From contig NZ_QTNQ01000014.1 of assembly GCF_018424695.1 (NCBI RefSeq), positions 1-64,000 of the forward strand: a stretch of 64,000 nucleotides of DNA. Reading direction: 5' to 3'. Shown one piece after another: positions 33,896-42,860 of this stretch. The first letter of the stretch is position 1; each line of letters opens with the position of its first letter. Under the pieces are notes generated by a model, which was given only the letters and a program-made list of their open reading frames with translations, had not been told where the DNA came from and ran no database searches. The stretch is from Vannielia litorea (GTDB lineage: Bacteria; Pseudomonadota; Alphaproteobacteria; Rhodobacterales; Rhodobacteraceae). Position numbers and translations under genes: made by a program.

Positions 33896-33919
33896 ACGTC
33901 AATGTTACAATTGCGTACA
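33896..33919 (+). promoter_or_regulatory. Direct-repeat site TTACA-N5-GTACA preceded by AACGTCAA
   Basis: AACGTCAATG is followed by TTACA (33905-33909) and GTACA (33915-33919), a 10-bp repeat period. The whole block is nearly identical to that at 51960-51984. Ten-bp half-site spacing is what OmpR-family regulators bind. It lies between the lipoprotein (-) and the L,D-transpeptidase (+) genes. Confidence 0.6.
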
Positions 33920-34001
33920 AAAAACCCCGGTCGAAGCTATTCCGAAAAAATGGCGATCCGCGTATGAGTTTAGCGTTCGTTATTGGAAACGAGGCAGGCA
34001 C

Positions 34002-34571
34002 ATGCGGACGAAGAACACGCCGGGCGTTGCGCGGCGCGAGTTGATCTTGGGCGCGGGAGCTGCGGCGCTGGTTGCGCCGTCGATCCTCCGCGCGCAAGAC
34101 GCTGGATCGGTCAGGCGCAATACGTCGGGCTTCCGGATGCACAATTGGCAGGACCATTTCGATCGGCTCGGCAATGGAATTATCATTTCTGACACAAGAT
34201 CCCGTGCCCTCCAGCAATGGACAACGGATGGCAGGATGTTCATCTACCCAACCTCAGTTCCAATGACAGATGAGCTTACGAGACGCGGCTACACGAAGAT
34301 CGTTTTCAAGGATCCTGCACCGGATTGGACCCCTACACCATCCATGCGGGAACGTGACCCATCACTTCCGGCCTACATGCCAGCTGGGCCCGACAATCCG
34401 CTCGGGGTACGGGCGTTGCATCTGTCCTGGCAGTACTACAGAATTCATGGGACCCACGATACGCGAAAGATTGGTCGCCGATCTTCGAGCGGTTGCATCG
34501 GTCTTTACAACGAGCACATCCTTGAGGTGTATGACCGGACGCCTGTGGGCACACAGGTCAAGTTGATCTAA
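34002..34571 (+). CDS. L,D-transpeptidase family protein, third copy
   Basis: Exported YkuD-family enzyme, 189 aa. The leader has ARRELILGAGAAAL, close to a twin-arginine motif. Catalytic residues: His149 in RIHGTHDTRKIG and Cys165 in SSSGCIGLYN. It resembles the copy at 1015 (WTPTPSMRERDP is like WTPTKNMIERNP there), so the two are paralogues. It is the first gene of the run leading to the cytochrome/multicopper oxidase genes, 13 bp ahead of the cytochrome gene. Confidence 0.88.
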   Translation: MRTKNTPGVARRELILGAGAAALVAPSILRAQDAGSVRRNTSGFRMHNWQDHFDRLGNGIIISDTRSRALQQWTTDGRMFIYPTSVPMTDELTRRGYTKIVFKDPAPDWTPTPSMRERDPSLPAYMPAGPDNPLGVRALHLSWQYYRIHGTHDTRKIGRRSSSGCIGLYNEHILEVYDRTPVGTQVKLI

Positions 34572-34584
34572 CGCCGCGCCGAAG

Positions 34585-35040
34585 ATGTCGAAATCAATGA
34601 TCTTCTTAGCGGGCTTCTTTGTGCTGGGCCTTGGCTTATTCATCTGGAATGGAACGCGTCCGCTTGAGCAGCCGGGACATACGATGACCACCCCTGATCT
34701 GAGCCGGGTCGATGCCGGAGCGCCCATCGTGGAGGTCACGCTACCGGCGGAGCTCTCGGCGAACGCCGAGATCGGCAAGCGTGCGTTCGAAGCGAAATGT
34801 GCCGCATGCCATGGCGTAAACGCGGCCGGCCAGAACGGTATCGCGCCTCCGCTCGTGCACAAGATCTACGAACCCAATCACCATGGTGACGGCGCCTTCA
34901 TGATGGCTGCGCAGAATGGCGTTCAATCCCATCATTGGGAGTTCGGCAACATGCCGCCGATCGAGGGTTTGACGCAGGGTGACGTCAAGATGATCGCCGC
35001 CTACGTCCGAGAGTTGCAACGGGCGAACGGGATCAATTGA
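34585..35040 (+). CDS. Membrane-anchored mono-haem cytochrome c
   Basis: Class I-type c cytochrome, 151 aa. An uncleaved N-terminal helix (residues 5-22) anchors it in the periplasm. Haem motif KCAACHG with Cys72, Cys75 and His76; candidate axial Met in FGNMPPIEGLT. The last helix MIAAYVRELQRA is typical of class I. It overlaps the next gene by one base. It could carry electrons from the multicopper oxidase toward an oxidase (inference). Confidence 0.9.
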   Translation: MSKSMIFLAGFFVLGLGLFIWNGTRPLEQPGHTMTTPDLSRVDAGAPIVEVTLPAELSANAEIGKRAFEAKCAACHGVNAAGQNGIAPPLVHKIYEPNHHGDGAFMMAAQNGVQSHHWEFGNMPPIEGLTQGDVKMIAAYVRELQRANGIN

Positions 35041-35375
35041 TGGCTTCACTTTTGTGCATGGCAAGACTCCCGGTCTTTGCCACACTTGTAACGGTGGTGC
35101 TGCTCTTGCTGGGGGGGGCCGAAGCCCACGCCCATGTCCGGGATACCGGCGACCAAGGCGCAAAGGCGGCGATAGTGCATTCCGACGCAGTCGAGCAATC
35201 GCTTGCCGGTGACTGCCATGGCGAGGTGTCCTGCGCGGGCGGCCTCCATCTCGTTGCCGTTCTTGGCCCGCTGGGGGGCGACACGCCGACCCTGCCAGGT
35301 CCGAAGCGCGCAAAGTCGTCCTTCAGGGAGGTGGCCCCGTCGCGCGACCCCCCGATTCCGATATCTCTTTTCTGA
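35040..35375 (+). CDS. Small exported/hypothetical protein, 111 aa
   Basis: N-terminal hydrophobic segment (about residues 8-27) ending AEAHAHV, then a short region with paired Cys, DCHGEVSCAGG, and a Pro/Arg-rich tail. The Cys-x-x-x-x-x-Cys arrangement with nearby His is reminiscent of small periplasmic metal-region proteins such as DUF2946, but I cannot assign it firmly. ATG 35040 shares a base with the preceding stop; a TTG at 35037 is an alternative. Confidence 0.55.
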   Translation: MASLLCMARLPVFATLVTVVLLLLGGAEAHAHVRDTGDQGAKAAIVHSDAVEQSLAGDCHGEVSCAGGLHLVAVLGPLGGDTPTLPGPKRAKSSFREVAPSRDPPIPISLF

Positions 35376-35422
35376 TCAAGTCGATGCGGCATGGCCGACC
35401 CAGAAATCAGTGGAGATAGAAC

Positions 35423-36019
35423 ATGAAGATCACAGTATTTGCAGCAGTCGTCGCGACAGTATCCATCGCAGGGGCCGTTTGGGCGCATTCCGGCGCCACC
35501 GGCGTTGTCAAGCAACGCATGGATGCGATGATGGCGATGGGCAAAGGCGTCAAGGGGATCACCCCGATGATGCGTGGCAAGACCGCGTACGATCCCGAGC
35601 GGGTCCGGGCGTTCGCCGAAATGGTGCGCCAACACTCGGGAGAGGCGATGACCAAGCTCTTCCCGGAAGGAACCGATGGCGCGCCGTCGGTAGCGAAACC
35701 CAACATCTGGACGGACAGGGACGAATTCAATGCCCTGGCGGCGCAGCTGGAATCGCTGTCGGAAGGGTTGGCGATTGCGGCCGAGAACGGCCTGAAGCAG
35801 GGCGGCGGCGGTCAGGGTGCAACCATGATGGGCACCCAGCCGGCAATGGGTGGCGGCTCGATGATGGGTGGCGGCTCGATGATGGGTGGTTCCGCCATGT
35901 CCGGATCTGCAACCCCGGCGCCCGAGGCGTTCTCGGAAATGCCGGCCGATGTCGCCTTCATGATGGTCAGTCAGACCTGCTCGGCCTGTCACACCAAGTT
36001 CCGCGTGGAAGCGAAGTAA
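35423..36019 (+). CDS. Class II cytochrome c (cytochrome c'-like) with Met-Gly repeat insert
   Basis: Periplasmic four-helix cytochrome, 198 aa, with a signal peptide ending VWAHS. The haem motif CSACH (Cys186-His190) is close to the C-terminus as in cytochrome c'/c556. Conserved start RMDAMMAMGKGVKGI fits that family. Between residues about 130 and 165 there is a Met/Gly/Ser-rich insert (MMGTQPAMGGGSMMGGGSMMGGSAM) absent from normal members, encoded by an 18-bp tandem repeat. Methionine-rich tracts bind Cu(I), so a copper-sensing or buffering addition is plausible (inference). Confidence 0.85.
   Translation: MKITVFAAVVATVSIAGAVWAHSGATGVVKQRMDAMMAMGKGVKGITPMMRGKTAYDPERVRAFAEMVRQHSGEAMTKLFPEGTDGAPSVAKPNIWTDRDEFNALAAQLESLSEGLAIAAENGLKQGGGGQGATMMGTQPAMGGGSMMGGGSMMGGSAMSGSATPAPEAFSEMPADVAFMMVSQTCSACHTKFRVEAK
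35846..35899 (+). repeat. 18-bp in-frame tandem repeat (Met-Gly coding)
   Basis: Two identical 18-bp units at 35846-35863 and 35864-35881 (ATGGGTGGCGGCTCGATG) and a diverged third at 35882-35899. Each encodes MGGGSM. They build the Met-rich insert of the cytochrome and offer a slippage route to length change. Confidence 0.8.
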
Positions 36020-36020
36020 G

Positions 36021-36914
36021 GTGCGGAAAATTTGGCTTGGGCTGGTTGCGGTCGCAGCGCTTGGAGCGGCCGGGCTGGCAGTCCTGAAGGCGATTCCCAT
36101 CGCCTCGCAGCCCATGGATACAACCCTGAAGGGAGACGCCGATCGTGGCGCCTACCTGGCGCGGTCATCGGGATGCATCGCCTGTCACACCAACTTCGAA
36201 AGCGGCGGCGCGCCGCTTGCCGGCGGTGTCAAACTGGAAACTCCGTTCGGCACGCTCTATTCTGCGAACCTGACCACGGATCCGGTTCATGGCATCGGGG
36301 CATGGACGGTGGAGGAGTTCGCGCGAGCGGTAAGGCAGGGGGTTTCCCCCGACGGAGACCCGTACTACCCGGCCTTCACCTATCCGTTCTACCAGGATTT
36401 CACGGATCAGGACATCGCCGACCTCTGGGCGGCGTTCAAGACTGTTCCGCCCGTCGCGGAGCCTGCGCCGGAGAACGAAATGGTGTTTCCCTTCAGTCAA
36501 CGCAGCCTGCTGAAGGTCTGGCGAGCCCTCTATCTCGACCCTCCGCGGACGGAGCCGGTGCCCGGCGCGAGCCAGGTCTGGAACCGCGGCAAGGAACTGG
36601 TCGAAGGTGCCGCCCATTGCGGCGCCTGTCATACCGGACGAACGCTGCTTGGTGGGCGTGATCATGAGAACCAGCATTTCAAAGGCAGTGGCATGCTGCC
36701 CGGGGGAGGCAAGGCGCCGGCGATCGACACCAAGACGCTGCTCGCACGCGGATGGGATATCGACAGTCTGGCCTATGCCCTCCGCTCCGGGATTACGCCG
36801 TCGGGAGACGCATTCGGCGGAGCGATGGGCGAGGTGGTGCTTTACGGCACGCAATTCCTGAGCGACGGAGATCTAGAAGCGATGGCGACCTATCTTCTCG
36901 ACGATCACGGGTAG
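36021..36914 (+). CDS. Di-haem cytochrome c (alcohol-dehydrogenase subunit-like)
   Basis: Periplasmic/membrane-anchored cytochrome, 297 aa, with an N-terminal helix. Two haem motifs: CIACH (Cys52-His56) and CGACH (Cys200-His204). Each domain has the pattern GGVKLETPFGTLYSANLTTD and DQDIADLWAAFKTVP, as in the multi-haem subunits of quinoprotein and other dehydrogenases. Start is GTG at 36021, one base after the preceding stop. It sits next to the multicopper oxidase as a possible redox partner. Confidence 0.9.
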   Translation: MRKIWLGLVAVAALGAAGLAVLKAIPIASQPMDTTLKGDADRGAYLARSSGCIACHTNFESGGAPLAGGVKLETPFGTLYSANLTTDPVHGIGAWTVEEFARAVRQGVSPDGDPYYPAFTYPFYQDFTDQDIADLWAAFKTVPPVAEPAPENEMVFPFSQRSLLKVWRALYLDPPRTEPVPGASQVWNRGKELVEGAAHCGACHTGRTLLGGRDHENQHFKGSGMLPGGGKAPAIDTKTLLARGWDIDSLAYALRSGITPSGDAFGGAMGEVVLYGTQFLSDGDLEAMATYLLDDHG

Positions 36915-36941
36915 GCGGGCGGCAAACGGAAAGGAGCCGAT

Positions 36942-38324
36942 TTGAACATTACGAGACGAAACGTCCTCTTGGGCGGGGCGGCGACAGCCGCCCTCCCGAT
37001 CGTTGCGGCCGCCGAAACGCCGGCGGACGTCCTGCCTGCCGTTGCGACCGACGTGCAAATGCTCCCCGAGGGCTATGGCAAGACCCGGGTCTGGTCCTAC
37101 GGCGGCGTTCTGCCGGGCGAGGAAATCCGCGTGCCGCAGGGCGGCCGTGTGCGGCGGCGGCTCGTGAACGACCTCGATCAGGCGACATCCACGCATTGGC
37201 ACGGAATCCGCATCGACAACGCGATGGACGGCGTGTCCGGCTTGACCCAGGAGGCCGTGGTGCCGGGCGCGTCCTTTGACTACGACTTCGTGGTGCCTGA
37301 TGCGGGCACCTACTGGTATCACGCCCACAACCGTTCCTTCGAGCAGGTGGCCCGCGGTCTCTACGGCGCATTGATCGTCGAGGAACGCGAAGCGCCCGAT
37401 GTCGACCGTGAAGAGGTGCTGATCCTCGACGACTGGCTGATCGATCCCGAAACGGCGCAGCTCGCCGGCGATTTCGGCGCACCCCATGACCTGAGCCACG
37501 CCGGCCGTCTTGGGAACTTCATCACCACGAATGGACAGCCGAACCTCACCCTTCAGGCCAAGCGCCACGAACGGTTGCGCCTGCGGCTGCTCAACGCATC
37601 GAATGCCCGGATATTTCAGCTGCAGCTGTCCGGTATGGAAGGGTGGCTCGTGGCCCTGGACGGTATGCCGCTGCGCGAGCCGCAAACGGTTCGCGAGCCT
37701 ATCGTCCTGGGGCCCGCACAACGGGCCGATGTCGTCGTCGATATCACGGCGGACAGCGGCGAGGTGGCACATGTCGTCTGGATCGACGGATCGAACAGCT
37801 ATTCTCAGGTTGCCTTCGAAGTCCGTGACGGTGGCACCCGGTCCAGGCGCGATGCCATTCTTCCCCTGCCGCCCAATTCACACGGGATGCCGCTTCTGTC
37901 GGCCTCTAGGCCGTTGACGCTCCGCATGGAGGGGGGCGCGATGGGCGGGCTGCGCGAGGCCAGGATGAATGGCGAGATGCAATCCATGGGCGATCTTGCG
38001 GCGGCCGGACAGTTCTGGGCGTTCAACGGGGCCGTGGGCGGCATGGAGGGCCCGCCGCTGGCCGAGGTCGCGATCGGAGAGACCCTGCGCCTGACCATCG
38101 TGAACGACACCGTCTTTCCGCATGCGATGCACCTTCACGGGATGCACTTTCATGAAATACTGCCCGACGGCAGTCTAGGAGCCCACCGGGACACGACGAT
38201 GCTCGTGCGCGGAGAAACGCGCGACATCGCTTTTCTGGCTGACAATCCGGGCGATTGGTTGCTCCACTGCCACATGCTGTCGCACGCCGCGTCTGGCATG
38301 ATGACATGGATTCGGGTCACATGA
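36942..38324 (+). CDS. Multicopper oxidase (three-domain, CueO/CotA-like)
   Basis: Periplasmic multicopper oxidase, 460 aa, with a short leader (RRNVLLGGAATAALPIVAAAE). All copper sites are readable: HWHGIR, YWYHAHNR, HAMHLHGMHFHE and HCHMLSHAASGMM, with the type 1 Cys443. It can oxidise Cu(I) or organic donors with reduction of O2. There is only a modest Met cluster (GGAMGGLREARMNGEMQSMG). The start is TTG at 36942 with AAGGAG just upstream. It overlaps the next cytochrome gene (ATGA). Confidence 0.92.
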   Translation: MNITRRNVLLGGAATAALPIVAAAETPADVLPAVATDVQMLPEGYGKTRVWSYGGVLPGEEIRVPQGGRVRRRLVNDLDQATSTHWHGIRIDNAMDGVSGLTQEAVVPGASFDYDFVVPDAGTYWYHAHNRSFEQVARGLYGALIVEEREAPDVDREEVLILDDWLIDPETAQLAGDFGAPHDLSHAGRLGNFITTNGQPNLTLQAKRHERLRLRLLNASNARIFQLQLSGMEGWLVALDGMPLREPQTVREPIVLGPAQRADVVVDITADSGEVAHVVWIDGSNSYSQVAFEVRDGGTRSRRDAILPLPPNSHGMPLLSASRPLTLRMEGGAMGGLREARMNGEMQSMGDLAAAGQFWAFNGAVGGMEGPPLAEVAIGETLRLTIVNDTVFPHAMHLHGMHFHEILPDGSLGAHRDTTMLVRGETRDIAFLADNPGDWLLHCHMLSHAASGMMTWIRVT

Positions 38325-38803
38325 GGCGCAGTCTCGCTGTGGCCGCAACGGTCGCTGCCGTGGTGGTCGCGGGCGCGCTGTGGCTGGGAAGGTCCGATGC
38401 TCCAACCGCGGCGATGCCGTCAGACATCGATATCGCGCAGGGGCAGACTCTTTATGCCGCGAACTGCGCCGCCTGCCATGGCGCAGATCTGGAAGGGCAG
38501 GAGGACTGGCAAACGCCCGGTCCTGACGGCCGATTGCCGGCACCGCCGCACGATCAGACCGGTCACACCTGGCATCACCCGGATCAGGTCCTGTTCTCAT
38601 ACACCAAGCTCGGAGGACGGGCCCTGATGGCGGAGCAAGGAATGGAGTTCGATAGTGGAATGCCCGGCTTCGGTGAGCAACTGACCGATCAGGAGATCTG
38701 GAACATTCTCGGATACATCAAGTCGACCTGGCCCGAGCGGATCCGTGAAACTCAAGCGGTTCGTACGGAAGGCGAAGCGCGTAGCAGGGAGAACAAACAG
38801 TGA
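38321..38803 (+). CDS. Membrane-anchored mono-haem cytochrome c
   Basis: Class I c cytochrome, 160 aa, with an N-terminal helix (residues 5-23). Haem motif NCAACHG (Cys49, Cys52, His53) and a candidate axial Met in SGMPGFGEQLTDQEI. HTWHHPDQVLF and WNILGYIKSTWP are seen in cytochromes found beside copper oxidases. It is coupled to the multicopper oxidase gene by ATGA and to the DsbA-like gene by GTGA. Confidence 0.9.
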   Translation: MRRSLAVAATVAAVVVAGALWLGRSDAPTAAMPSDIDIAQGQTLYAANCAACHGADLEGQEDWQTPGPDGRLPAPPHDQTGHTWHHPDQVLFSYTKLGGRALMAEQGMEFDSGMPGFGEQLTDQEIWNILGYIKSTWPERIRETQAVRTEGEARSRENKQ

Positions 38804-39522
38804 GATACCTTTTCATCCTTGTGGCACTCTTGGTGCCAGTTGTGGCTCAAGCGGATGATCTCAGCGAGGATCGCGTGAAGGAACTTGTGCTTGAGGCGAT
38901 CCGGGAGAACCCCGGGATCGTGATGGAGGCGGTCGAGATCCTGCGCCAGAGGGAGCAAGCAGCCCAGGCCGAAGCGATCACGTCGGTTCTGGAGCGAAAC
39001 CGCGACACCCTCGACAATGATCCGAACGCGCCGGTGTTGGGCAATCCCGAAGGCGATGTCACGGTGGTCGAGTTCTTCGACTACAACTGTCCTTATTGCC
39101 GGAAGGTGAAGCCCGAGATCGAGGCGTTGCTTGAGGCTGATCCGAACGTCAGGCTGGTCTACCGGGAATGGCCGATCCTCGGCGAAGGCTCGGTCTTCGC
39201 GGCACGGGCTGCCCTCGCGTCCCGCAACCAGGACAAATATGAAGAGTTTCACTGGGCTCTCATGGGCATGCAGGGGAGGGCGGAAGAGGCGTCGGTTCTC
39301 CGCATTGCCGAGCAGGTCGGGCTCGACACGGCACAACTGCTTGGGGACATGGACTCGGAGGAGATCGACGAGCATATCGCCACTTCAATGCGCCTGACAA
39401 AGGAACTCGGGTTCAGCGGTACGCCATCCTTCGTCATCGGCGATGCGCTGGTTCCCGGTGTCATCGAGGCCAATCAGATGATCAGCCTCGTTGACACTGT
39501 ACGGAACGAGAAACAGGAATAG
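38800..39522 (+). CDS. DsbA/ScsC-like thiol oxidoreductase (CPYC)
   Basis: Periplasmic DsbA-family protein, 240 aa, with a cleaved leader (VPVVAQADD). A helical N-terminal segment (residues 20-75) comes before the thioredoxin fold, a layout known from DsbA/BdbD-type and ScsC proteins; ScsC is tied to copper tolerance. Active site FFDYNCPYCRKVKP (Cys97, Cys100) and cis-Pro loop GTPSFVIGD. Start is GTG at 38800. It ends the cytochrome-oxidase unit, 4 bp from the convergent copZ stop. Confidence 0.9.
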   Translation: MRYLFILVALLVPVVAQADDLSEDRVKELVLEAIRENPGIVMEAVEILRQREQAAQAEAITSVLERNRDTLDNDPNAPVLGNPEGDVTVVEFFDYNCPYCRKVKPEIEALLEADPNVRLVYREWPILGEGSVFAARAALASRNQDKYEEFHWALMGMQGRAEEASVLRIAEQVGLDTAQLLGDMDSEEIDEHIATSMRLTKELGFSGTPSFVIGDALVPGVIEANQMISLVDTVRNEKQE

Positions 39523-39525
39523 ACG

Positions 39526-39720
39526 CTAGGCCGGAGATGCCTCGTATCCTGCGGATTTGATGGATTGCAGGATGGCATGCGGTTGCGCCGTCGTTTCGAC
39601 CGAAACAGTCCTCGTCTCGAGATCCGTATCGACCTGCGCCGTGGGATCCGTCGTCTTTATGCTCTTGCTGATGGCCGCCGTGCAGTGGCCGCAGCTCATG
39701 TTGGGAACGTGGAATTTCAT
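39526..39720 (-). CDS. copZ: CopZ-like copper chaperone (HMA domain)
   Basis: Cytoplasmic Cu(I) carrier, 64 aa, a single heavy-metal-associated domain with MSCGHC (NMSCGHCTAAIS) near residues 8-13. It hands Cu(I) to the N-terminal domains of CopA. The ATG at 39720 gives the compact domain. It is divergent from copA with one CueR-type site in the gap. Confidence 0.93.
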   Translation of the reverse strand: MKFHVPNMSCGHCTAAISKSIKTTDPTAQVDTDLETRTVSVETTAQPHAILQSIKSAGYEASPA

Positions 39721-39801
39721 CGGTGCGTCCTCATTCTGGAAAAACGAAGATGGAGGTTCCAGCGGGGGAAAGGTCAATAGCAAAAAATCTGCAGTACCGG
39801 C

Positions 39802-39832
39802 TTGACCTTCCAGTCACTGGAGGCCCTATCTC
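39802..39832 (+). promoter_or_regulatory. CueR/HmrR-type promoter-operator of copA
   Basis: TTGACC (39802-39807), a 19-bp spacer holding CTTCCAG-tca-CTGGAGG, then TATCTC (39827-39832). This is the classic CueR/HmrR layout and sits 31 bp before copA. The CueR-like protein at 42381 is the likely activator. It may also serve divergent copZ. Confidence 0.88.
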
Positions 39833-39862
39833 AACCGTGAAGATTGATTCACGAGGTGTGCG

Positions 39863-42370
39863 ATGACGGCGTCCAGAGTAAGTTTCAACGTTGAAGGCAT
39901 GACGTGCGCGTCCTGCGTCGGTCGCGTCGAAAAGGGGCTGTCCGGGCTCGAAGGTGTCAGTGAGGTTTCTGTCAACCTGGCGACCGAGACCGCGACTGCG
40001 ACGATCGATGATCCGCCGACGCTGAAAGATATCGCGGCCGAACTCGACAGGCTCGGCTACCCGGGCCGCAGGTCCAAGGTCACACTGAGTGTAGCCTCGA
40101 TGTCCTGCGCGTCCTGCGTCGGAAGGGTGGACAAGGCGCTGGAAGCGGTTCCGGGTGTTCTGTCGGTTTCTGTCAATCTTGCCGCGGAGACCGCGACGGT
40201 TGAGTACCTGGACGGCGTCACCAACCCCGCGGCGCTGATGGCGGCGTCCGCCGAGATCGGTTATCCGGCCGAGATCGCGGAGGCGCATGTCAGCCAGACC
40301 CGCGGCGAGCGGAAGGCGGAAGAGGCGCAAGCTCTTGCGCGCCGGGTGGTTTTCGCCGCAATCCTGACTTTGCCGGTCTTCGTGCTCGAAATGGGGGCGC
40401 ATCTGATCCCGGCCTTTCACATGGCGATCGAGCGGAGCATCGGAACGCAGACGTCCTGGCTGATCCAGTTCGTACTCGCGACGATTGTTCTCTTCGGACC
40501 GGGACTCGCATTCTTCACGAAAGGCGTGCCAGCGCTCCTGAGGGGCGCGCCGGATATGAATAGTCTCGTGGCCGTCGGCACCGGGGCTGCGTGGGTTTAC
40601 TCGGTTGTGGCAACATTCCTGCCTGCTCTGCTCCCCGAGGGCGTCCGCGCCGTCTATTTCGAAGCCGCCGCAGTAATTGTCGTCCTGATCCTCGTCGGAC
40701 GCTGGCTCGAGGCCCGGGCGAAGGGCCGTACCGGCGCGGCGATTCAGGCGCTGCTGGGCTTGCAGGTTCGAACGGCGCGTGTCCTGCGCAACGGCGCAAG
40801 TGTCGAGGTGGACGTCGACGACCTGGCGGTGGGCGATGTGGTTGTCGTCCGGCCCGGCGAGCGGATCCCGGTCGATGCGGAGGTGACCGACGGTTCCAGC
40901 AACGTAGACGAAAGCATGATCACGGGAGAGCCGGTCCCCGTCCGGAAGGAAAACGGCGATACGGTGACGGGTGGCACGGTCAACGGCACCGGTAGCCTGA
41001 CCCTGCGCGCTCGCCGCGTGGGTGCCGACACGACGCTGGCCCAGATCGTCCGCATGGTGGAAGAGGCGCAAGGCGCCAAGCTCCCGATCCAGGGACTGGT
41101 CGATAGGATCACGCTCTGGTTCGTGCCTGCGGTGATGGGGCTCGCCGCGCTGACGGTGGCCGTTTGGCTGGCCGTTGGACCCGACCCGGCGCTGACCTTC
41201 GCGCTGGTTGCTGGCGTCTCGGTCCTGATCATCGCCTGCCCCTGCGCCATGGGGCTGGCGACACCGACCTCGATCATGGTTGGCACCGGGCGTGCCGCTG
41301 AGATGGGCGTCCTGTTTCGCAAGGGCGATGCGCTACAGGAACTCTCCGAGGTCGGCGTGATCGCGCTCGACAAAACCGGAACCGTCACTGAGGGCAAGCC
41401 AGCTCTCACCGAAGTCGTGACGGTCGAGGGCATGTCGCGGGACGAAGTGTTGCCGCTCGTTGCCGCGGTCGAAGCCTTGTCCGAACATCCCATCGCCGAG
41501 GCAATCGTGATGGGCGCACGGAGCGAGGGGCTGGCCGTTCCCGAGGCATGCGAGTTCCGGTCCGAAACCGGCTATGGCGTCGCCGCCAGCGTCGGCGGGC
41601 GCGAGGTGCTGGTCGGCGCGGACCGCTTCATGGCTCGCGAGAAGATCGACATCGGCGCCCTGGCCGACACCGAACGGACACTGGCCGAACGCGGCCGGAC
41701 CGCGCTCTACGCCGCCGTCGATGGCCGGATCGCCGCGGTGATCGCCGTCGCCGACCCGGTGAAAGCGGCCAGCCGGGCTGCCATCGAGGCCCTGCATGCG
41801 CGCGGTTTCAAGGTGGCGATGATCACCGGCGACAAGAAGGAGACCGCCGAGGCCATTGCCCGCGAAACCGGCATCGATCGTGTGATCGCCGGGGTTCTGC
41901 CCGACGGGAAGGTTGCGGCGCTCGACGAGCTGAGGGCAGGAGGCCGCAAGATCGCTTTCGTCGGAGACGGCATTAACGATGCACCCGCGCTCGCCCATGC
42001 CGATGTGGGCATCGCGATCGGCACCGGAACCGATGTCGCCATCGAGTCCGCCGACGTGGTGCTGATGTCCGGCGACCTGAGGGGCGTGGTCAACGCCGTC
42101 GAGGTTTCAAAACGGACGATGACCAATATCCGACAAAACCTCGCCTGGGCCTTCGGCTACAACACCGCGTTGATCCCTGTGGCCGCAGGTGTGCTGTTCC
42201 CGGCGTTCGGCCTGCTTCTGTCGCCGGTCTTCGCGGCAGGTGCCATGGCCTTGTCCTCGGTGTCGGTTCTGACGAACGCCCTGCGCCTTCGCCGGATACG
42301 TCCGGTGATGGACGAACGGCGCCCCGCAGCGCGCGGCGCCGTCGAAGCAATCCCGCAACCCGCAGAATAA
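39863..42370 (+). CDS. copA: Cu(I)-exporting P1B-1 type ATPase
   Basis: Cytoplasm-to-periplasm Cu(I) pump, 835 aa. Two N-terminal HMA domains: GMTCASC (Cys15/18) and SMSCASC (Cys82/85). Membrane CPC at residues 459-461, DKTGT at Asp503, [12 protein letters not shown] and [10 protein letters not shown]. The last helices carry [12 protein letters not shown] and MALSSVSV, the YN and MxxSS residues that define Cu(I) pumps. It is followed by its presumed regulator 10 bp downstream. Confidence 0.96.
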   Translation: MTASRVSFNVEGMTCASCVGRVEKGLSGLEGVSEVSVNLATETATATIDDPPTLKDIAAELDRLGYPGRRSKVTLSVASMSCASCVGRVDKALEAVPGVLSVSVNLAAETATVEYLDGVTNPAALMAASAEIGYPAEIAEAHVSQTRGERKAEEAQALARRVVFAAILTLPVFVLEMGAHLIPAFHMAIERSIGTQTSWLIQFVLATIVLFGPGLAFFTKGVPALLRGAPDMNSLVAVGTGAAWVYSVVATFLPALLPEGVRAVYFEAAAVIVVLILVGRWLEARAKGRTGAAIQALLGLQVRTARVLRNGASVEVDVDDLAVGDVVVVRPGERIPVDAEVTDGSSNVDESMITGEPVPVRKENGDTVTGGTVNGTGSLTLRARRVGADTTLAQIVRMVEEAQGAKLPIQGLVDRITLWFVPAVMGLAALTVAVWLAVGPDPALTFALVAGVSVLIIACPCAMGLATPTSIMVGTGRAAEMGVLFRKGDALQELSEVGVIALDKTGTVTEGKPALTEVVTVEGMSRDEVLPLVAAVEALSEHPIAEAIVMGARSEGLAVPEACEFRSETGYGVAASVGGREVLVGADRFMAREKIDIGALADTERTLAERGRTALYAAVDGRIAAVIAVADPVKAASRAAIEALHARGFKVAMITGDKKETAEAIARETGIDRVIAGVLPDGKVAALDELRAGGRKIAFVGDGINDAPALAHADVGIAIGTGTDVAIESADVVLMSGDLRGVVNAVEVSKRTMTNIRQNLAWAFGYNTALIPVAAGVLFPAFGLLLSPVFAAGAMALSSVSVLTNALRLRRIRPVMDERRPAARGAVEAIPQPAE

Positions 42371-42380
42371 GGAGCACGAC

Positions 42381-42782
42381 ATGAACATAGGAGAAGTCGC
42401 TGACCGGTCAGGTTTGCCGCCAAAGACGATCCGCTATTACGAGGATATTGGCCTCGTGCGTCCCTTGCGGCACGACAATGGGTACCGGGCGTTCCGCGAG
42501 CATGATCTTCACAAGCTGGCCTTTCTGGGCCGCGCGCGGACGCTCGGCTTTTCCATCGAGGATTGCCGGACGCTGCTCGGTCTGTACGAGGACGAAACCC
42601 GGGAAAGCGCGCAGGTCAAAGCCGTCGCCGAAGAGCATCTCGAAACCATTGACGAGAAAATTCGTCAGCTGCAATCCATGCGCGCGACGCTGTCACATCT
42701 TGTCGAGGCATGCCACGGGGATCACAGGCCTGATTGTCCGATCCTGAGCGATCTTGCGGGATCGCAACCGAAATCTAACTGA
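42381..42782 (+). CDS. cueR: CueR/HmrR-type MerR regulator
   Basis: Cu(I)-responsive transcription activator, 133 aa. HTH: IGEVADRSGLPPKTIRYYEDIGL. The metal loop near the C-terminus has Cys111 and Cys119 in ACHGDHRPDCPIL, with Ser at the position of the conserved Ser of monovalent-metal sensors (ARESAQVK region), which separates it from the Zn/Cd/Pb type at 21017. It should act at 39802 and 936. Confidence 0.92.
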   Translation: MNIGEVADRSGLPPKTIRYYEDIGLVRPLRHDNGYRAFREHDLHKLAFLGRARTLGFSIEDCRTLLGLYEDETRESAQVKAVAEEHLETIDEKIRQLQSMRATLSHLVEACHGDHRPDCPILSDLAGSQPKSN

Positions 42783-42860
42783 CGCCGCAGGGAGGGTGTT
42801 CTTGGTCTCCCGAAGAGTTTCCCGCAACGGCCAGATGGCCATTGTCGAAAGTCTCCAACC

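Noticed and set aside
35846-35899. Short repeats as a CRISPR array
   Set aside because: Repeats are adjacent without spacers, in frame, and encode Met-Gly units of a cytochrome.
39731-41071. 446-residue minus-strand frame opposite copA
   Set aside because: Covers the CueR-type promoter and the HMA domains of copA; no domain features of its own.
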